Assembly: GCA_017935435.1 (NCBI GenBank)
Contig: JAGBHP010000045.1
Location: forward strand, 1-48,303
Origin: Clostridia bacterium
Lineage (GTDB): Bacteria; Bacillota; Clostridia; UBA1381; UBA9506
Length of the DNA stretch: 48,303 bases
Reading direction: 5' to 3'
Each line of letters starts with the position of its first letter. Position 1 is the stretch's first letter. The translations under genes and the position numbers were made by a program. Shown piece after piece: positions 1 to 8,382 of this stretch. A model generated the notes under the pieces. The model had not been told where the DNA came from and did not search any database. It was given only the letters and a program-made list of their open reading frames with translations.

Positions 1-222
1 AAAATTGCAGTAACAATAGTGTATAAAAGGTTATTCTGTTTTTGTTTTTTTTGCTCATAAGTTGTTGCCATTTATCTACACCCTTTTTCTTTTAAGAACA
101 AACAATTAATTTTTGCTTTTATTTTTCGCTTTTTAAAGCACTTTTTCGTATATTTGTATAAATTTTAACATATTAACTTTATTGTAAAATTAATGTACAT
201 TTTAGATGACACTTAATTTTTA
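1..222. other. AT-rich non-coding DNA
   Basis: No open reading frame with a ribosome binding site is visible here on either strand. The sequence is dominated by A/T runs. It may be the upstream or downstream flank of a gene outside the window. Nothing else is supported. Confidence 0.6.
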
Positions 223-406
223 ATGAATTGACAACTTCGTTGTCATGAATTGGCTTTCCGCCATGAATTCTCGCTCCGCTCCATGAATTGAATTGCCTTT
301 ATAATGCACTTTAGTGCAATTCATGAGCCGTAAGGCTCAATTCATGAAAATTGTAATTTTCAATTCATGCCGTCAGGCAATTCATTGAGTTTGCTTTGCA
401 AACTCA
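223..406. repeat. Symmetric array of short hairpins with ATGAATTG / CAATTCAT linkers
   Basis: Four direct copies of ATGAATTG or ATGAATTC (starting at 223, 245, 263, 283) alternate with small palindromes. After a central GCACT-tt-AGTGC hairpin (306-317), four inverted copies CAATTCAT (317, 338, 361, 378) alternate with further palindromes. Clear hairpins are 229-245 (7-bp stem), TGAGCC-gtaa-GGCTCA near 323-340, TGCC-gtca-GGCA near 368-379, and 386-406 (9-bp stem, TTT loop). The whole block is therefore an inverted repeat made of hairpin modules. It lies about 45 bp from the 3' end of a Y1 transposase of the type known to act on REP palindromes, so a REP/BIME-like role is inferred. Confidence 0.8.
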
Positions 407-451
407 TTATATCACAAACTTATATAAAAATCAATAACCTAGTGCTTTCTT

Positions 452-964
452 TTAAGCTTTATATAGCTCTTTAACATAAAAACAATCCTTTTCCCACCGA
501 ATTGCGTTTGTATCTATGTATTCCCATATTTTTTTATAGTCCTTTTCACCGCGTATTATGTGGTCATGGTATGAGGTTTGCCAAAGACGTTTTTTTACGG
601 AATGCATAAATGCATTCCCTACATTTCGGGTTACGCCTGCTTTGAATTTGCCCACAACATTCGGAATATCATATTTCATTGTAGGGAAGGGATTTATCCC
701 TTCCGTTTGAAAAATAGTTATAATCATATGAATATGATTGGGCATAATAACATATTTATCTATTCGTATATTTTGATAATAATTTTGAATTTTTAATACT
801 TCTTGATTTGCAATTTTTCCCAAATCATTCAGTATCATTTTTCCGTCAATTATTTTACCAAACAAAGGCATCTTTTGATGCGTGCACACTGTAATAAAAT
901 ACATGCCTACCGCAGAATAATCATATTCTTTTAGTCTTGTCCTTTTCCTTTTTGGTAAATCCAT
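452..964 (-). CDS. Y1/REP-associated tyrosine transposase (RAYT-like)
   Basis: This is a single-strand transposase of the Y1 (HUH) superfamily, about 170 residues. The start of the protein (PKRKRTRLKEYDYS) and the motifs VIMPNHIHMII (HUH-type metal-binding pair) and YHDHIIRGEKDYKKIWEYI (helix expected to carry the catalytic Tyr) are typical of the small transposases linked to REP palindromes. I chose the ATG at 964, which follows a GAGGTG ribosome binding site and matches the start of the related gene at 17970; ATG 967 is also possible. The coding region contains two perfect palindromes in frame (681-705 and 598-622) that encode the extra peptides TEGINPFPTM and GNAFMHSV, absent from or different in the second copy. 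All family motifs remain, so the gene may be active. Its neighbour is the hairpin array at 223-406. Confidence 0.88.
   Translation of the reverse strand: MDLPKRKRTRLKEYDYSAVGMYFITVCTHQKMPLFGKIIDGKMILNDLGKIANQEVLKIQNYYQNIRIDKYVIMPNHIHMIITIFQTEGINPFPTMKYDIPNVVGKFKAGVTRNVGNAFMHSVKKRLWQTSYHDHIIRGEKDYKKIWEYIDTNAIRWEKDCFYVKELYKA
598..622 (-). repeat. GTAG-type palindrome inside transposase gene
   Basis: A perfect 9-bp inverted repeat (GGAATGCAT - AA - ATGCATTCC, 599-618) is flanked by CTAC. On the minus strand it reads as GTAG followed by the palindrome. It is translated in frame as part of the transposase. The same hairpin, with GTAG and the closing G, recurs at 16607-16631. Confidence 0.85.
681..705 (+). 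repeat. GTAG-type palindrome inside transposase gene
   Basis: GTAG is followed by a perfect 9-bp inverted repeat (GGAAGGGAT - TT - ATCCCTTCC, 685-704). It lies in the transposase gene just after the HUH motif codons. The homologous site of the second transposase (18242-18268) also carries a palindrome ending in CTAC, but with unrelated arms. Confidence 0.85.
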
Positions 965-992
965 CATTTTCACCTCAGGGATTAGTTAAAAT

Positions 993-1760
993 TTACGCAA
1001 GGATAATCTCCGCTCTGCCCTCAGACAATCTTTTTATATATTTAGGCGAAGCTTTTTCGTTAGTTACGATAATATCCGCAGGCTCTATTGTTTCGATTTC
1101 AGCAAAAGCGGTTCTGCCAATTTTGGTATAATCTGCGGCAACAATGGTTTTTGAGGCTCTTTCTGCCATTTTTGAGCAGATTTCCGCCTCCTGATAATAA
1201 AACGTTGAAAAACCTTTTTCGCAATCGATGCCGTCAACGGACAAAAGGAATGTATCTGCGTGGTACTGCTCTAAAAGCTTTAGGGTTTTCATTCCGTAGG
1301 TAAACTGATATGCGCCGTCAACATCTCCGCCTAAGAGAATCACCTTAAAATTCTTATTTTCAGCCCCTTCGAGTGCTAAAGCAATAGAATTTGTCACAAT
1401 CGTCAGGCGTTTATCCTTTAGCTCACGCAAAACGTACAAAAGCGTAGTTCCTGCGTTCATAATTATCGTTTCGTTATCGCAGATTAAGTCCGCTATTTTT
1501 TTAGCAATCGCAATTTTTTCCGCCGAATTGGTTTTCATTCTTTGAGCGAGGCTCATATTGTAATACGAGCGGTAAGATGAAACCGCACCGCCATGCACAC
1601 GAGAAAGCAATTCCTGCTCTTCAAGCTCAGCTAGATCCGCCCTGATGCTTACCTCTGAAACCCCGAAATATCTGCTTAAATCGCCAACTCTTACTCTTCC
1701 TTTTTCCTGCAAAAGCTCTAAAATTGCGTTTCGCCTTTCCTGTAAGGTCAAATCCTGCAT
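993..1760 (-). CDS. DeoR-family transcriptional regulator
   Basis: The 255-residue length and layout are typical of the DeoR/GlpR family. An N-terminal winged helix-turn-helix (residues about 5-60, with RRNAILELLQEKGRVRV and VSIRADLAELE) is followed by a DeoRC sensor domain (about residues 75-235) with the NAGTTLLYVLREL and TIVTNSIALA segments seen in this family. Such proteins bind phosphorylated sugars or sugar alcohols and repress catabolic operons. No sugar-utilisation genes are adjacent, so the ligand cannot be predicted. It starts 12 bp after the addB stop and may be co-transcribed with addB. A ribosome binding site (GGAGGG) lies just upstream of the ATG at 1760. Confidence 0.9.
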   Translation of the reverse strand: MQDLTLQERRNAILELLQEKGRVRVGDLSRYFGVSEVSIRADLAELEEQELLSRVHGGAVSSYRSYYNMSLAQRMKTNSAEKIAIAKKIADLICDNETIIMNAGTTLLYVLRELKDKRLTIVTNSIALALEGAENKNFKVILLGGDVDGAYQFTYGMKTLKLLEQYHADTFLLSVDGIDCEKGFSTFYYQEAEICSKMAERASKTIVAADYTKIGRTAFAEIETIEPADIIVTNEKASPKYIKRLSEGRAEIILA

Positions 1761-1772
1761 TTTGTGCCCTCC

Positions 1773-4700
1773 TTAAAACTTACTTTCCAAATTCTTTTCC
1801 ATTTCGGCAAAAGCCTCTGTTTTGTCAATGCTTAGTGCATTTCTAAACGGCACATCTACATATTTTCCCGCACCGCACACCGAGCCGAATTTGCAATAAT
1901 CACACGCCGTTTGTTTTCCGTTTTTTACGGGCGAAATATCAGTAACACCCGAAAAAATCTCATTTCCGATATCTGAAAGTGCATTTTTTACGTAGTTTTG
2001 CAAAACCTCAAACTCTTTTCCGCTTGCACAACTCGAAAGCTTTTCAGACACTCCCCCGTCTTTCTTTTTATAAAGTGGAATAGTCGCAAAATGTCCGCTT
2101 TCCTTTCCGCTTTCTATCAAGTCAAAAATTTCTGCCTCTGAAAGCACAAGACCGCTCATTTTGTATTTTTTTATAATTTCTTCCGAGATATCATCGCTTT
2201 TTGTCTTAGAGCTTTGCTCGGTTACGGGGTCTGATAATCTGAAATAAAACATTCCTGCCGCTTTTTTGTTTTCACCGTTCTTTAAAATTGCAGTGAGATA
2301 AACCGTAAGCTGAAGTGAAAGCTTATTATATACATCCGAAAGCGAAAAGCTTTTATTTCCCGATTTGTAGTCGATAATTTTTATATAAACCTTGTCGTTT
2401 TTCTCCAGCGCATCCACTCGGTCAATTTTTCCGATTACAGAAAGCTCTCTGCCGTTTGGAAGCGTAATGCAAATAGGCTCGGTATCGCCGTTTTCGCCAA
2501 AAGAAAACTCAAACGCACAAGGCTCAAACTCGCCTCTTTTTACGTGCTCGCATATTGCAAGTGCCGAACGAACTGCTAATGATTTAAGCCTTTTTACAAA
2601 AGATATAAGCTTATTTTTAGAATAAAGCTTTGATATAAAGCTATCGTTTACAATTTCATCGACAGTTTTGCAAATAAGCTCCTCGCACTCGCTTTTTGAA
2701 ATATCACGAAAGCTTCTGCCCTCTTCATAAACCTTTTTTGAAAACAGTTCGATTACCGAGTGCAAAAGGCTTCCCGTATCGGTAGCCTCGGGCGCAGGAC
2801 TTTTTCTTTCCTCCGCTTTTAAGCCATACTGCACAAAATATGCAAACGGACACTGCGAAAACAGTTCAAACCTTGAAACACTTCCCGTAAGGCTTTCGCC
2901 ATAAAGTGCTTTTACACATTCAGGTGCAAGCTTTTCCGCTTTTTTGTCATATTTTATTCTCTCTTCGGTTCTTATTATGCGTTTTTTTATTTCCTCATCG
3001 CAGAAAAGCTCTTTTTTTATCTCGCTTGTCAGCAAATCTTCATTTCCTTTTTCAAGCTGATGCAAATAAAAATTATATGCACTTTTATATGATGAAATAA
3101 GCTCTGTCGGGAAGCCCTCCTCCATAAGCTCGCTACCCTCGGTCTTAATATTTTTAAAAATTCTTTTTATTTGCGATACCATCTGCGACGGTCTTAAACC
3201 TTTTCCCTCAAAATCCGCTATCGAATAGCTGATATAAAGCTTTTCTTTTGGGATTGTGAGTGCGCTATATACGCTGAATCGTAAGTCAAGCACTCTTTTT
3301 TCAGTTGTCGGCGCAAGCTGCATACCCTGTTTTTCGAGGAAAATTCGCTCATTGTCTGAAAAAATTCCGCCCGACTGCACCTCTTGCGGAAATGCGCCCG
3401 AATTTGCGCCTATTATAAATAAGCTTTTTACATTTTTCATAACCGAACGGTTTTCATCGCCCAGTAAAACCTTGTCACATTCTGTCGGCACAACACCTAT
3501 TGCAAGGTCTGCAAAGCCCGATAAAAGCACGGTTTTCAGTCTTTCAACGCCCGCCGTTTGATCCTCCATATACACGCTTGCCTGATTAAGCGTTTCGCAC
3601 AAAATTTCATAAACCGAGCCAAGCTCTGATGCGCTTCTTTTATCGCCCGATTTTTCTAATCTGTCACGTAAAAACGTGAGCTTTTCAAACAAAAATGTTT
3701 CGTCAAAAAACTCAAAAAGCGCATTTATTCTGTGCGAAAATTTCTTATTTTCCGAAAATTTGCGTTTTAAATTGCAAATCGGCACTATTACCTTGTTTTT
3801 AATGTTTAAAATCTCCGCCTGCTCAACGTCTGAAATCTCACTTTCATTTGAAAAGACAGATTTCGCCCTCAAAATAAAGCGTGCATCATCTAACCAGTCA
3901 CTATTTTTTATGCCCGATTTTATTACGTGATTTTCCAAAATATCAGCTTCAAGCTCGCTTATTTTTGAAAATCCCGTTTTTACGTATGTTAAAACATCTT
4001 CCGTATTAAAGCCGTTTGAAAGAATATCAAAAACAGAAAAAATCATAAGCATTAAAGGATGCGAAAGCATACTTCTTTTGTCGTCAACAAATACGGGGAT
4101 ATCGTAATAGTCAAAAACAGTTCCCAAAACAGATGCATATCTGTCATAATTTCCTGCTATAACGCCAATTTCCGAATATCTGTACCCCTCTTTTTTCACA
4201 AGAGTGTTTATTTTTGACGCAACCGCCATTATCTCGCTGTAAATGTCGGGTGCGGCTAAAATTGATACATTTTGCGGAATTTCTTCATATCTGCCGTGCG
4301 GATAATTTGTAAGCTCACGTTCTAAATGCACAAGCTCCTCCGTTTTAAATCTTTTGACTTCGCCAAGATGTCTGATATTCATATGCTCTTGTGCATCTGC
4401 GCAGGTTTTTTTAAGAGCAAAAAAAGTATTTAAAACGGGGTCAAAAACTCCGCCAGGATTTTTTTCATCCATACATAAAGACACCGTAACATCGCATTTT
4501 TCGCATAATAGAGCCTTTATAAAAAGCATTTCCTGACGGGTAAACCTGAAAAATTCATCAATAAAAATATGAGCGTCACAAAACATACCGCTGTTTTTAA
4601 TTTGCTCACACGCAAGCGTTATGCTATCCTGACTGTCTGCAAGATTTTTATTAAATGCCTTGGTATACGTTTCATAAATCATACCAAGCTCTGCCATTTT

Positions 4701-5150
4701 CTGTGCAAAATAGTCATTATCGTCAATTTTTTCAGCACATTTTTTTACTTCCTCAGGCGTTACAACCGCCCTCTTAAATTCCGAAATTACGTCTAAAATA
4801 CTCGTAATAAACCCCGGATTTCTGCTTGCAGAGGCAAAAATACTCAGCTTATTTGAAAGCGCATAAAGCGTATTTGCCATTAGCATATTTTTAACTCTTG
4901 CATCGGCATAGATTTTTGCCTTTGCGCATTTTTTCAAAACAGAAAAAGATAGCCGTTTAAAAGAGGTGGCAAGTATTCTTTCCGATACAAAGCCAACCCT
5001 ATCAGAAAGAGATGATTCTGCCTCGTGCGAATACTGCTCGGGAACAATTAAAATTGCTCTGCCGCCGTTATCTGCTATTTTTTTAATTTTTTCTATTATA
5101 AATTGGCTTTTTCCGCTTCCTGCTCTTCCCGATATTATCTCAAGCGGCAT
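1773..5150 (-). CDS. addB: ATP-dependent nuclease subunit B (AddB)
   Basis: The protein is about 1125 residues, the usual length for AddB, the partner of AddA in the Firmicute counterpart of RecBCD that resects double-strand breaks. The N-terminus has a Walker A motif (GRAGSGKS, residues 8-15). The C-terminal nuclease region has GSLLHSVIELFS, KIIDYKSGNKSFSL and the cysteines of the AddB iron-sulfur cluster: one in FSQCPFAY and three in ACDYCKFGSVCG. The ATG at 5150 follows AGGAGGAAGAAAA and is preferred over upstream in-frame starts. The gene lies 13 bp after the GTPase-nuclease fusion gene. No addA gene is adjacent, although the two are normally neighbours; addA must be elsewhere or missing. 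Confidence 0.93.
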   Translation of the reverse strand: MPLEIISGRAGSGKSQFIIEKIKKIADNGGRAILIVPEQYSHEAESSLSDRVGFVSERILATSFKRLSFSVLKKCAKAKIYADARVKNMLMANTLYALSNKLSIFASASRNPGFITSILDVISEFKRAVVTPEEVKKCAEKIDDNDYFAQKMAELGMIYETYTKAFNKNLADSQDSITLACEQIKNSGMFCDAHIFIDEFFRFTRQEMLFIKALLCEKCDVTVSLCMDEKNPGGVFDPVLNTFFALKKTCADAQEHMNIRHLGEVKRFKTEELVHLERELTNYPHGRYEEIPQNVSILAAPDIYSEIMAVASKINTLVKKEGYRYSEIGVIAGNYDRYASVLGTVFDYYDIPVFVDDKRSMLSHPLMLMIFSVFDILSNGFNTEDVLTYVKTGFSKISELEADILENHVIKSGIKNSDWLDDARFILRAKSVFSNESEISDVEQAEILNIKNKVIVPICNLKRKFSENKKFSHRINALFEFFDETFLFEKLTFLRDRLEKSGDKRSASELGSVYEILCETLNQASVYMEDQTAGVERLKTVLLSGFADLAIGVVPTECDKVLLGDENRSVMKNVKSLFIIGANSGAFPQEVQSGGIFSDNERIFLEKQGMQLAPTTEKRVLDLRFSVYSALTIPKEKLYISYSIADFEGKGLRPSQMVSQIKRIFKNIKTEGSELMEEGFPTELISSYKSAYNFYLHQLEKGNEDLLTSEIKKELFCDEEIKKRIIRTEERIKYDKKAEKLAPECVKALYGESLTGSVSRFELFSQCPFAYFVQYGLKAEERKSPAPEATDTGSLLHSVIELFSKKVYEEGRSFRDISKSECEELICKTVDEIVNDSFISKLYSKNKLISFVKRLKSLAVRSALAICEHVKRGEFEPCAFEFSFGENGDTEPICITLPNGRELSVIGKIDRVDALEKNDKVYIKIIDYKSGNKSFSLSDVYNKLSLQLTVYLTAILKNGENKKAAGMFYFRLSDPVTEQSSKTKSDDISEEIIKKYKMSGLVLSEAEIFDLIESGKESGHFATIPLYKKKDGGVSEKLSSCASGKEFEVLQNYVKNALSDIGNEIFSGVTDISPVKNGKQTACDYCKFGSVCGAGKYVDVPFRNALSIDKTEAFAEMEKNLESKF

Positions 5151-5163
5151 TTTTCTTCCTCCT

Positions 5164-7740
5164 TTAATTTGATATTGCCTGTCTGATTGCGGCCTCTGCT
5201 GCATCTACTTCCTTTTTAAAGTTTTCAGCAGATAGTCTTAGCGCTCCTCCGCCTAAAATAATGAGCTGCTCTAAGCTATCTGACGTCGCAACACGCACCC
5301 TGTTATTTGCACTTAAAACTCTTGAAACCTTTTCAATGTACATATCCGCCGTTTCTGCCTCTTTTGTATAAACCACGTTGATATTATTAATTTTTTCAAC
5401 TGTGCCCGGGTTATTTTTCACCTTATAGGCATCAAAAACGGCAATAAGCTCACATCCTGCAAAGCCCTGATAGTTGCACAAAATATCAATCAGCCTGCCC
5501 CTTGCGCCTTCTAAGTCACTGCGGGCAATGTCTTTTAGCTCGCTCCACGCAAAAATGATGTTATATCCGTCAACCAAAAGGTAATCCTTATCATATTTTT
5601 TAACTTTCGGTGTTTTTTTATATCGTTCGGGAATTTCCACCTCGGTTTTAACCTTTTTCATCGCCGCAAATTCGGGTCTTTTTATTTCCCCGTAGGTACG
5701 CTCAAAAATTGCCATAAGCTCTTTGTCACTCGCCGCTCTTTTTACGTATTCCTCCGCTTTTTTAGCGTTTTCCTGCGCTAAAGCTAAAATTTCATCCTCG
5801 GTCTTAAAGTCCGTTTCTATGTTTGCATAATCCATTACTTCGTCCCACTTAACAGTAAACCCTGCGCCGTGAGCGCAAAAAACAGAATCAGGTGTGTTTT
5901 CAAGGTCACTTTCGGGGTTATATCCGATTTCCTCAATAATTTTTTCGCTGTTTTCGCATTTTTCATAACCCGAAAGCACACAAAAAAGCTTTCCTCTGCC
6001 CGAGGTATAGCTTATTACCTCGCTTTGATAGCTCTGCATCTCGCGAACTGATGCATTTCCCGAAATAACCGCCATATCCCCCGTAATTTCAGGTGACGAA
6101 AAGCGAGCAGACATAAGGCTTAAATCATTTAAGGCTCTGCCCACATTTTCCTGAGGCACGCTTAATTTAAAATCGTATCTCGGCTCTAAAAGCACGCATT
6201 TAGCACGCATAAGTCCCTGACGCACGGCACGGTAAGTTGCCTGACGGAAATCTCCGCCCTCGGTGTGCTTTTTATGCGCTCTGCCTGCAACAAGGCTTAT
6301 TTTCATATCCGTTATCGGTGAGCCTGTTAAAACGCCTACGTGCATTTTTTCCTTTAAATGCGTAAAAATCAGCCTTTGCCAGTTACGGTCTAAGCTATCA
6401 AGCGAACACGTGCTTTCAAATTTTAACCCTGAGCCACGCTCAAGAGGCTCTAAAAGCAGATGTACCTCAGCATAGTGTCTGAGCGGCTCAAAATGCCCGA
6501 TGCCGAGCATTTTTTCTTCTATCGTTTCTTTATAGCTTATTGTTCCCTCACCAAAGCTTACATCTATACCGAATCTGTCCTTTATAAGACTTTTTAAAAT
6601 TTCAAGCTGAACCTCGCCCATAAGGCAAACGCAGATTTCAGCAGTAGCTTCTTTATAAATTACTTTTAAAAGCGGTTCTTCCTCTTCTAAAATCCGTATT
6701 TTTGAAAGTGCATCGGGCGTATTTATTTCTTTTGGGAAAATCACTTTATATGTTAAAACAGGCTCTAAAATCGGACTTACTGCATTTATCTCTTCTCCTA
6801 AGCCTTCACCTGCAAAGGTTTTGGAAAGTCCTGTTACTGCACAAACTGTTCCGCTTTCTGCAATATCTGCCTGCTCAAATTTTTCGCCCGAATATATTCT
6901 TATTCCCGTTACCTTTTCGCTCCATTTTTCGTTTTGACCGCCCGTTATTTCATCACGCACAGATAATTTTCCGCCCGTTATTTTAAGGTGTGTAAGCCTT
7001 GCTCCCTTGCCGTCATCAGAGATTTTATAAACCTTTGCGGCAAATTTCTGCGGATATTTTATCTCTTTGGTATATTTTAAAATTCCGTCTAAAAGAGATT
7101 TCGTTCTGTCGTGCTTTAAGGCAGAGCCAAAAAAGCACGGAAAAAGCTGACGGGAAAATATCGCCTCTTTAATTTCGCCGTCTGTTACCGATGCATTTTC
7201 CAAAAATTCGTTCATAAGACCTTCCGAGCAGAGCGAAAGCTCATCTAAAACTTCTTCCGAAAAATTGTCATTTGAAAAATCTATACAATTATCACTCAGC
7301 TTTTGTTTAAGCTCCGACATAAGCTCTTTTGCATCTTTTTGAGCAATATCCATCTTATTTACGAATATAAACACAGGCACAGAGTATCTTTTAAGCAAGC
7401 TCCAAAGGGTTTCCGTGTGGCTCTGCACTCCGTCGGTTGCGCTTATTACCAAAACGGCATAATCAAGCACCGAGAGCACTCGCTCGGCTTCAGCCGAAAA
7501 ATCCACGTGTCCCGGAGTATCTAAAAGCGTAATTACAGAATTTTCAGCGTGCATTACCGCCTGCTTTGAAAATATTGTAATTCCTCTTTCCCTCTCTAAA
7601 TTAAAAGTATCTAAAAATGCATTTTTATGGTCAACTCTGCCGGGGTTTCTGACCTCTCCCGTAAGATACAAAAGACTTTCAGAAAGTGTTGTTTTTCCTG
7701 AGTCTACGTGAGCTAAAATCCCGAGTGTAATTTTTTTCAT
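5164..7740 (-). CDS. TetM-like translational GTPase fused to Rae1/YacP-type NYN ribonuclease
   Basis: 858 residues. Residues 1 to about 650 are an EF-G/TetM-type translational GTPase: AHVDSGKTT (10-18, G1), DTPGHVDF (74-81, G3), NKMD (128-131, G4), then domains II-V including a TetM-like domain IV (RNWQRLIFTHL, GGDFRQATYRAV). After a basic linker, residues about 716-858 form a complete NYN/YacP domain resembling B. subtilis Rae1: LLVDGYNIIFAW (Asp724), IAVFDAY (Asp770), EAETADMYIEK (Asp799), VRVATSDSLEQ (Asp821). Rae1 is known to cut mRNA in the ribosomal A site. The domain-IV loop that carries SPV in TetM reads AHKKHTEGGDF here, so tetracycline resistance is unlikely. I infer a factor that binds stalled ribosomes through the GTPase and cleaves mRNA or another A-site RNA. 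It stands upstream of addB. Confidence 0.92.
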   Translation of the reverse strand: MKKITLGILAHVDSGKTTLSESLLYLTGEVRNPGRVDHKNAFLDTFNLERERGITIFSKQAVMHAENSVITLLDTPGHVDFSAEAERVLSVLDYAVLVISATDGVQSHTETLWSLLKRYSVPVFIFVNKMDIAQKDAKELMSELKQKLSDNCIDFSNDNFSEEVLDELSLCSEGLMNEFLENASVTDGEIKEAIFSRQLFPCFFGSALKHDRTKSLLDGILKYTKEIKYPQKFAAKVYKISDDGKGARLTHLKITGGKLSVRDEITGGQNEKWSEKVTGIRIYSGEKFEQADIAESGTVCAVTGLSKTFAGEGLGEEINAVSPILEPVLTYKVIFPKEINTPDALSKIRILEEEEPLLKVIYKEATAEICVCLMGEVQLEILKSLIKDRFGIDVSFGEGTISYKETIEEKMLGIGHFEPLRHYAEVHLLLEPLERGSGLKFESTCSLDSLDRNWQRLIFTHLKEKMHVGVLTGSPITDMKISLVAGRAHKKHTEGGDFRQATYRAVRQGLMRAKCVLLEPRYDFKLSVPQENVGRALNDLSLMSARFSSPEITGDMAVISGNASVREMQSYQSEVISYTSGRGKLFCVLSGYEKCENSEKIIEEIGYNPESDLENTPDSVFCAHGAGFTVKWDEVMDYANIETDFKTEDEILALAQENAKKAEEYVKRAASDKELMAIFERTYGEIKRPEFAAMKKVKTEVEIPERYKKTPKVKKYDKDYLLVDGYNIIFAWSELKDIARSDLEGARGRLIDILCNYQGFAGCELIAVFDAYKVKNNPGTVEKINNINVVYTKEAETADMYIEKVSRVLSANNRVRVATSDSLEQLIILGGGALRLSAENFKKEVDAAEAAIRQAISN

Positions 7741-7765
7741 ACTTCACATCCTTTAAAAACAAAAA

Positions 7766-7792
7766 GCGCCGCAAATATTAATTTTGCGGCGC
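7766..7792 (-). terminator. Rho-independent terminator after ECF S-component gene
   Basis: A 10-bp GC-rich stem (GCGCCGCAAA at 7766-7775 with TTTGCGGCGC at 7783-7792) is followed, reading the minus strand, by TTTTTGTTTTT. It separates the ECF gene from the GTPase-nuclease gene, which therefore needs its own promoter in the short gap. Confidence 0.88.
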
Positions 7793-7803
7793 AAAAGTAC
7801 ATC

Positions 7804-8316
7804 TTACATAACCTTGGCAGTTTTTAAAGCCTTGTAAACTACCATTGAAATAGCAAAATCTATCGTGTGATGAATCATCGTAAACACACCGACAGAAAGC
7901 CATACTGCCGAAAAGGCACTGCCGTAAACAGTTGCAACAATTGCCTCAGCCAAGCCATGAAGAACCATGGTTACAGCCCAAACGACAAAAATATTTATCT
8001 TCTTTTTTATCATAAGGCATCCTAAAATCGTAAAAATAATATGTGAAAAGGCACGCATTGCAATAACCGCCGAGCCAAGCCCCAAGAAAAATCCCAAAGC
8101 CGCACCGATTGACGTTGCCACACACACATAAGGGCCCATAAACATTGAAAGAATTGCAGGTAAATGCGATGCAGGTGTTGCAGAAAACGGCTCAATTACA
8201 ATTTTTGGAATTGGCAGCAGCGGAATTACGATAGATAGTGCCGTAAGCATTGCCGCTATCGCCATTGAGCGAATGTTACTCTCACCTTTTACATTTGACC
8301 TTGTTTGAATTTTCAT
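7804..8316 (-). CDS. ECF transporter S component (substrate-binding membrane protein)
   Basis: A 170-residue protein with about five or six hydrophobic segments and a short cytoplasmic N-terminus, the architecture of the S (substrate-specific) subunits of energy-coupling-factor vitamin transporters. The AAMLTALSIVIPLLPIPKIVIEPFS and HLPAILSMFMGPYV stretches are typical of this broad family. The substrate cannot be assigned from sequence; a niacin- or folate-type S component is possible but unproven. No EcfA or EcfT genes are nearby, consistent with a group II system sharing a common energising module. A GGAAGG ribosome binding site precedes the ATG at 8316, and a strong terminator follows the stop. 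Confidence 0.8.
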   Translation of the reverse strand: MKIQTRSNVKGESNIRSMAIAAMLTALSIVIPLLPIPKIVIEPFSATPASHLPAILSMFMGPYVCVATSIGAALGFFLGLGSAVIAMRAFSHIIFTILGCLMIKKKINIFVVWAVTMVLHGLAEAIVATVYGSAFSAVWLSVGVFTMIHHTIDFAISMVVYKALKTAKVM

Positions 8317-8334
8317 AATTTTTCTTCCTTCCTT

Positions 8335-8363
8335 TTGTCACGCTAAGATGCATATTACATAAA
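8335..8363 (+). promoter_or_regulatory. Possible promoter of the small membrane-anchored protein
   Basis: TTGTCA (8335-8340), a 17-bp spacer and CATAAA (8358-8363), or TAAAAT at a 19-bp spacing, lie just upstream of the GAGGTG ribosome binding site at 8371. The match is weak, but it is the only candidate in this short divergent gap. Confidence 0.35.
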
Positions 8364-8382
8364 ATATACCGAGGTGACTTTT

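Noticed and set aside
223-406. CRISPR array
   Set aside because: The linkers are only 8-9 bases, the spacers are themselves palindromes, and orientation flips in the middle; no cas genes are near.
5164-7740. Tetracycline resistance gene (tetM/tetO/tetW)
   Set aside because: The GTPase part is related, but the SPV loop is missing and an endonuclease domain is fused; chromosomal core-like context also argues against a resistance gene.
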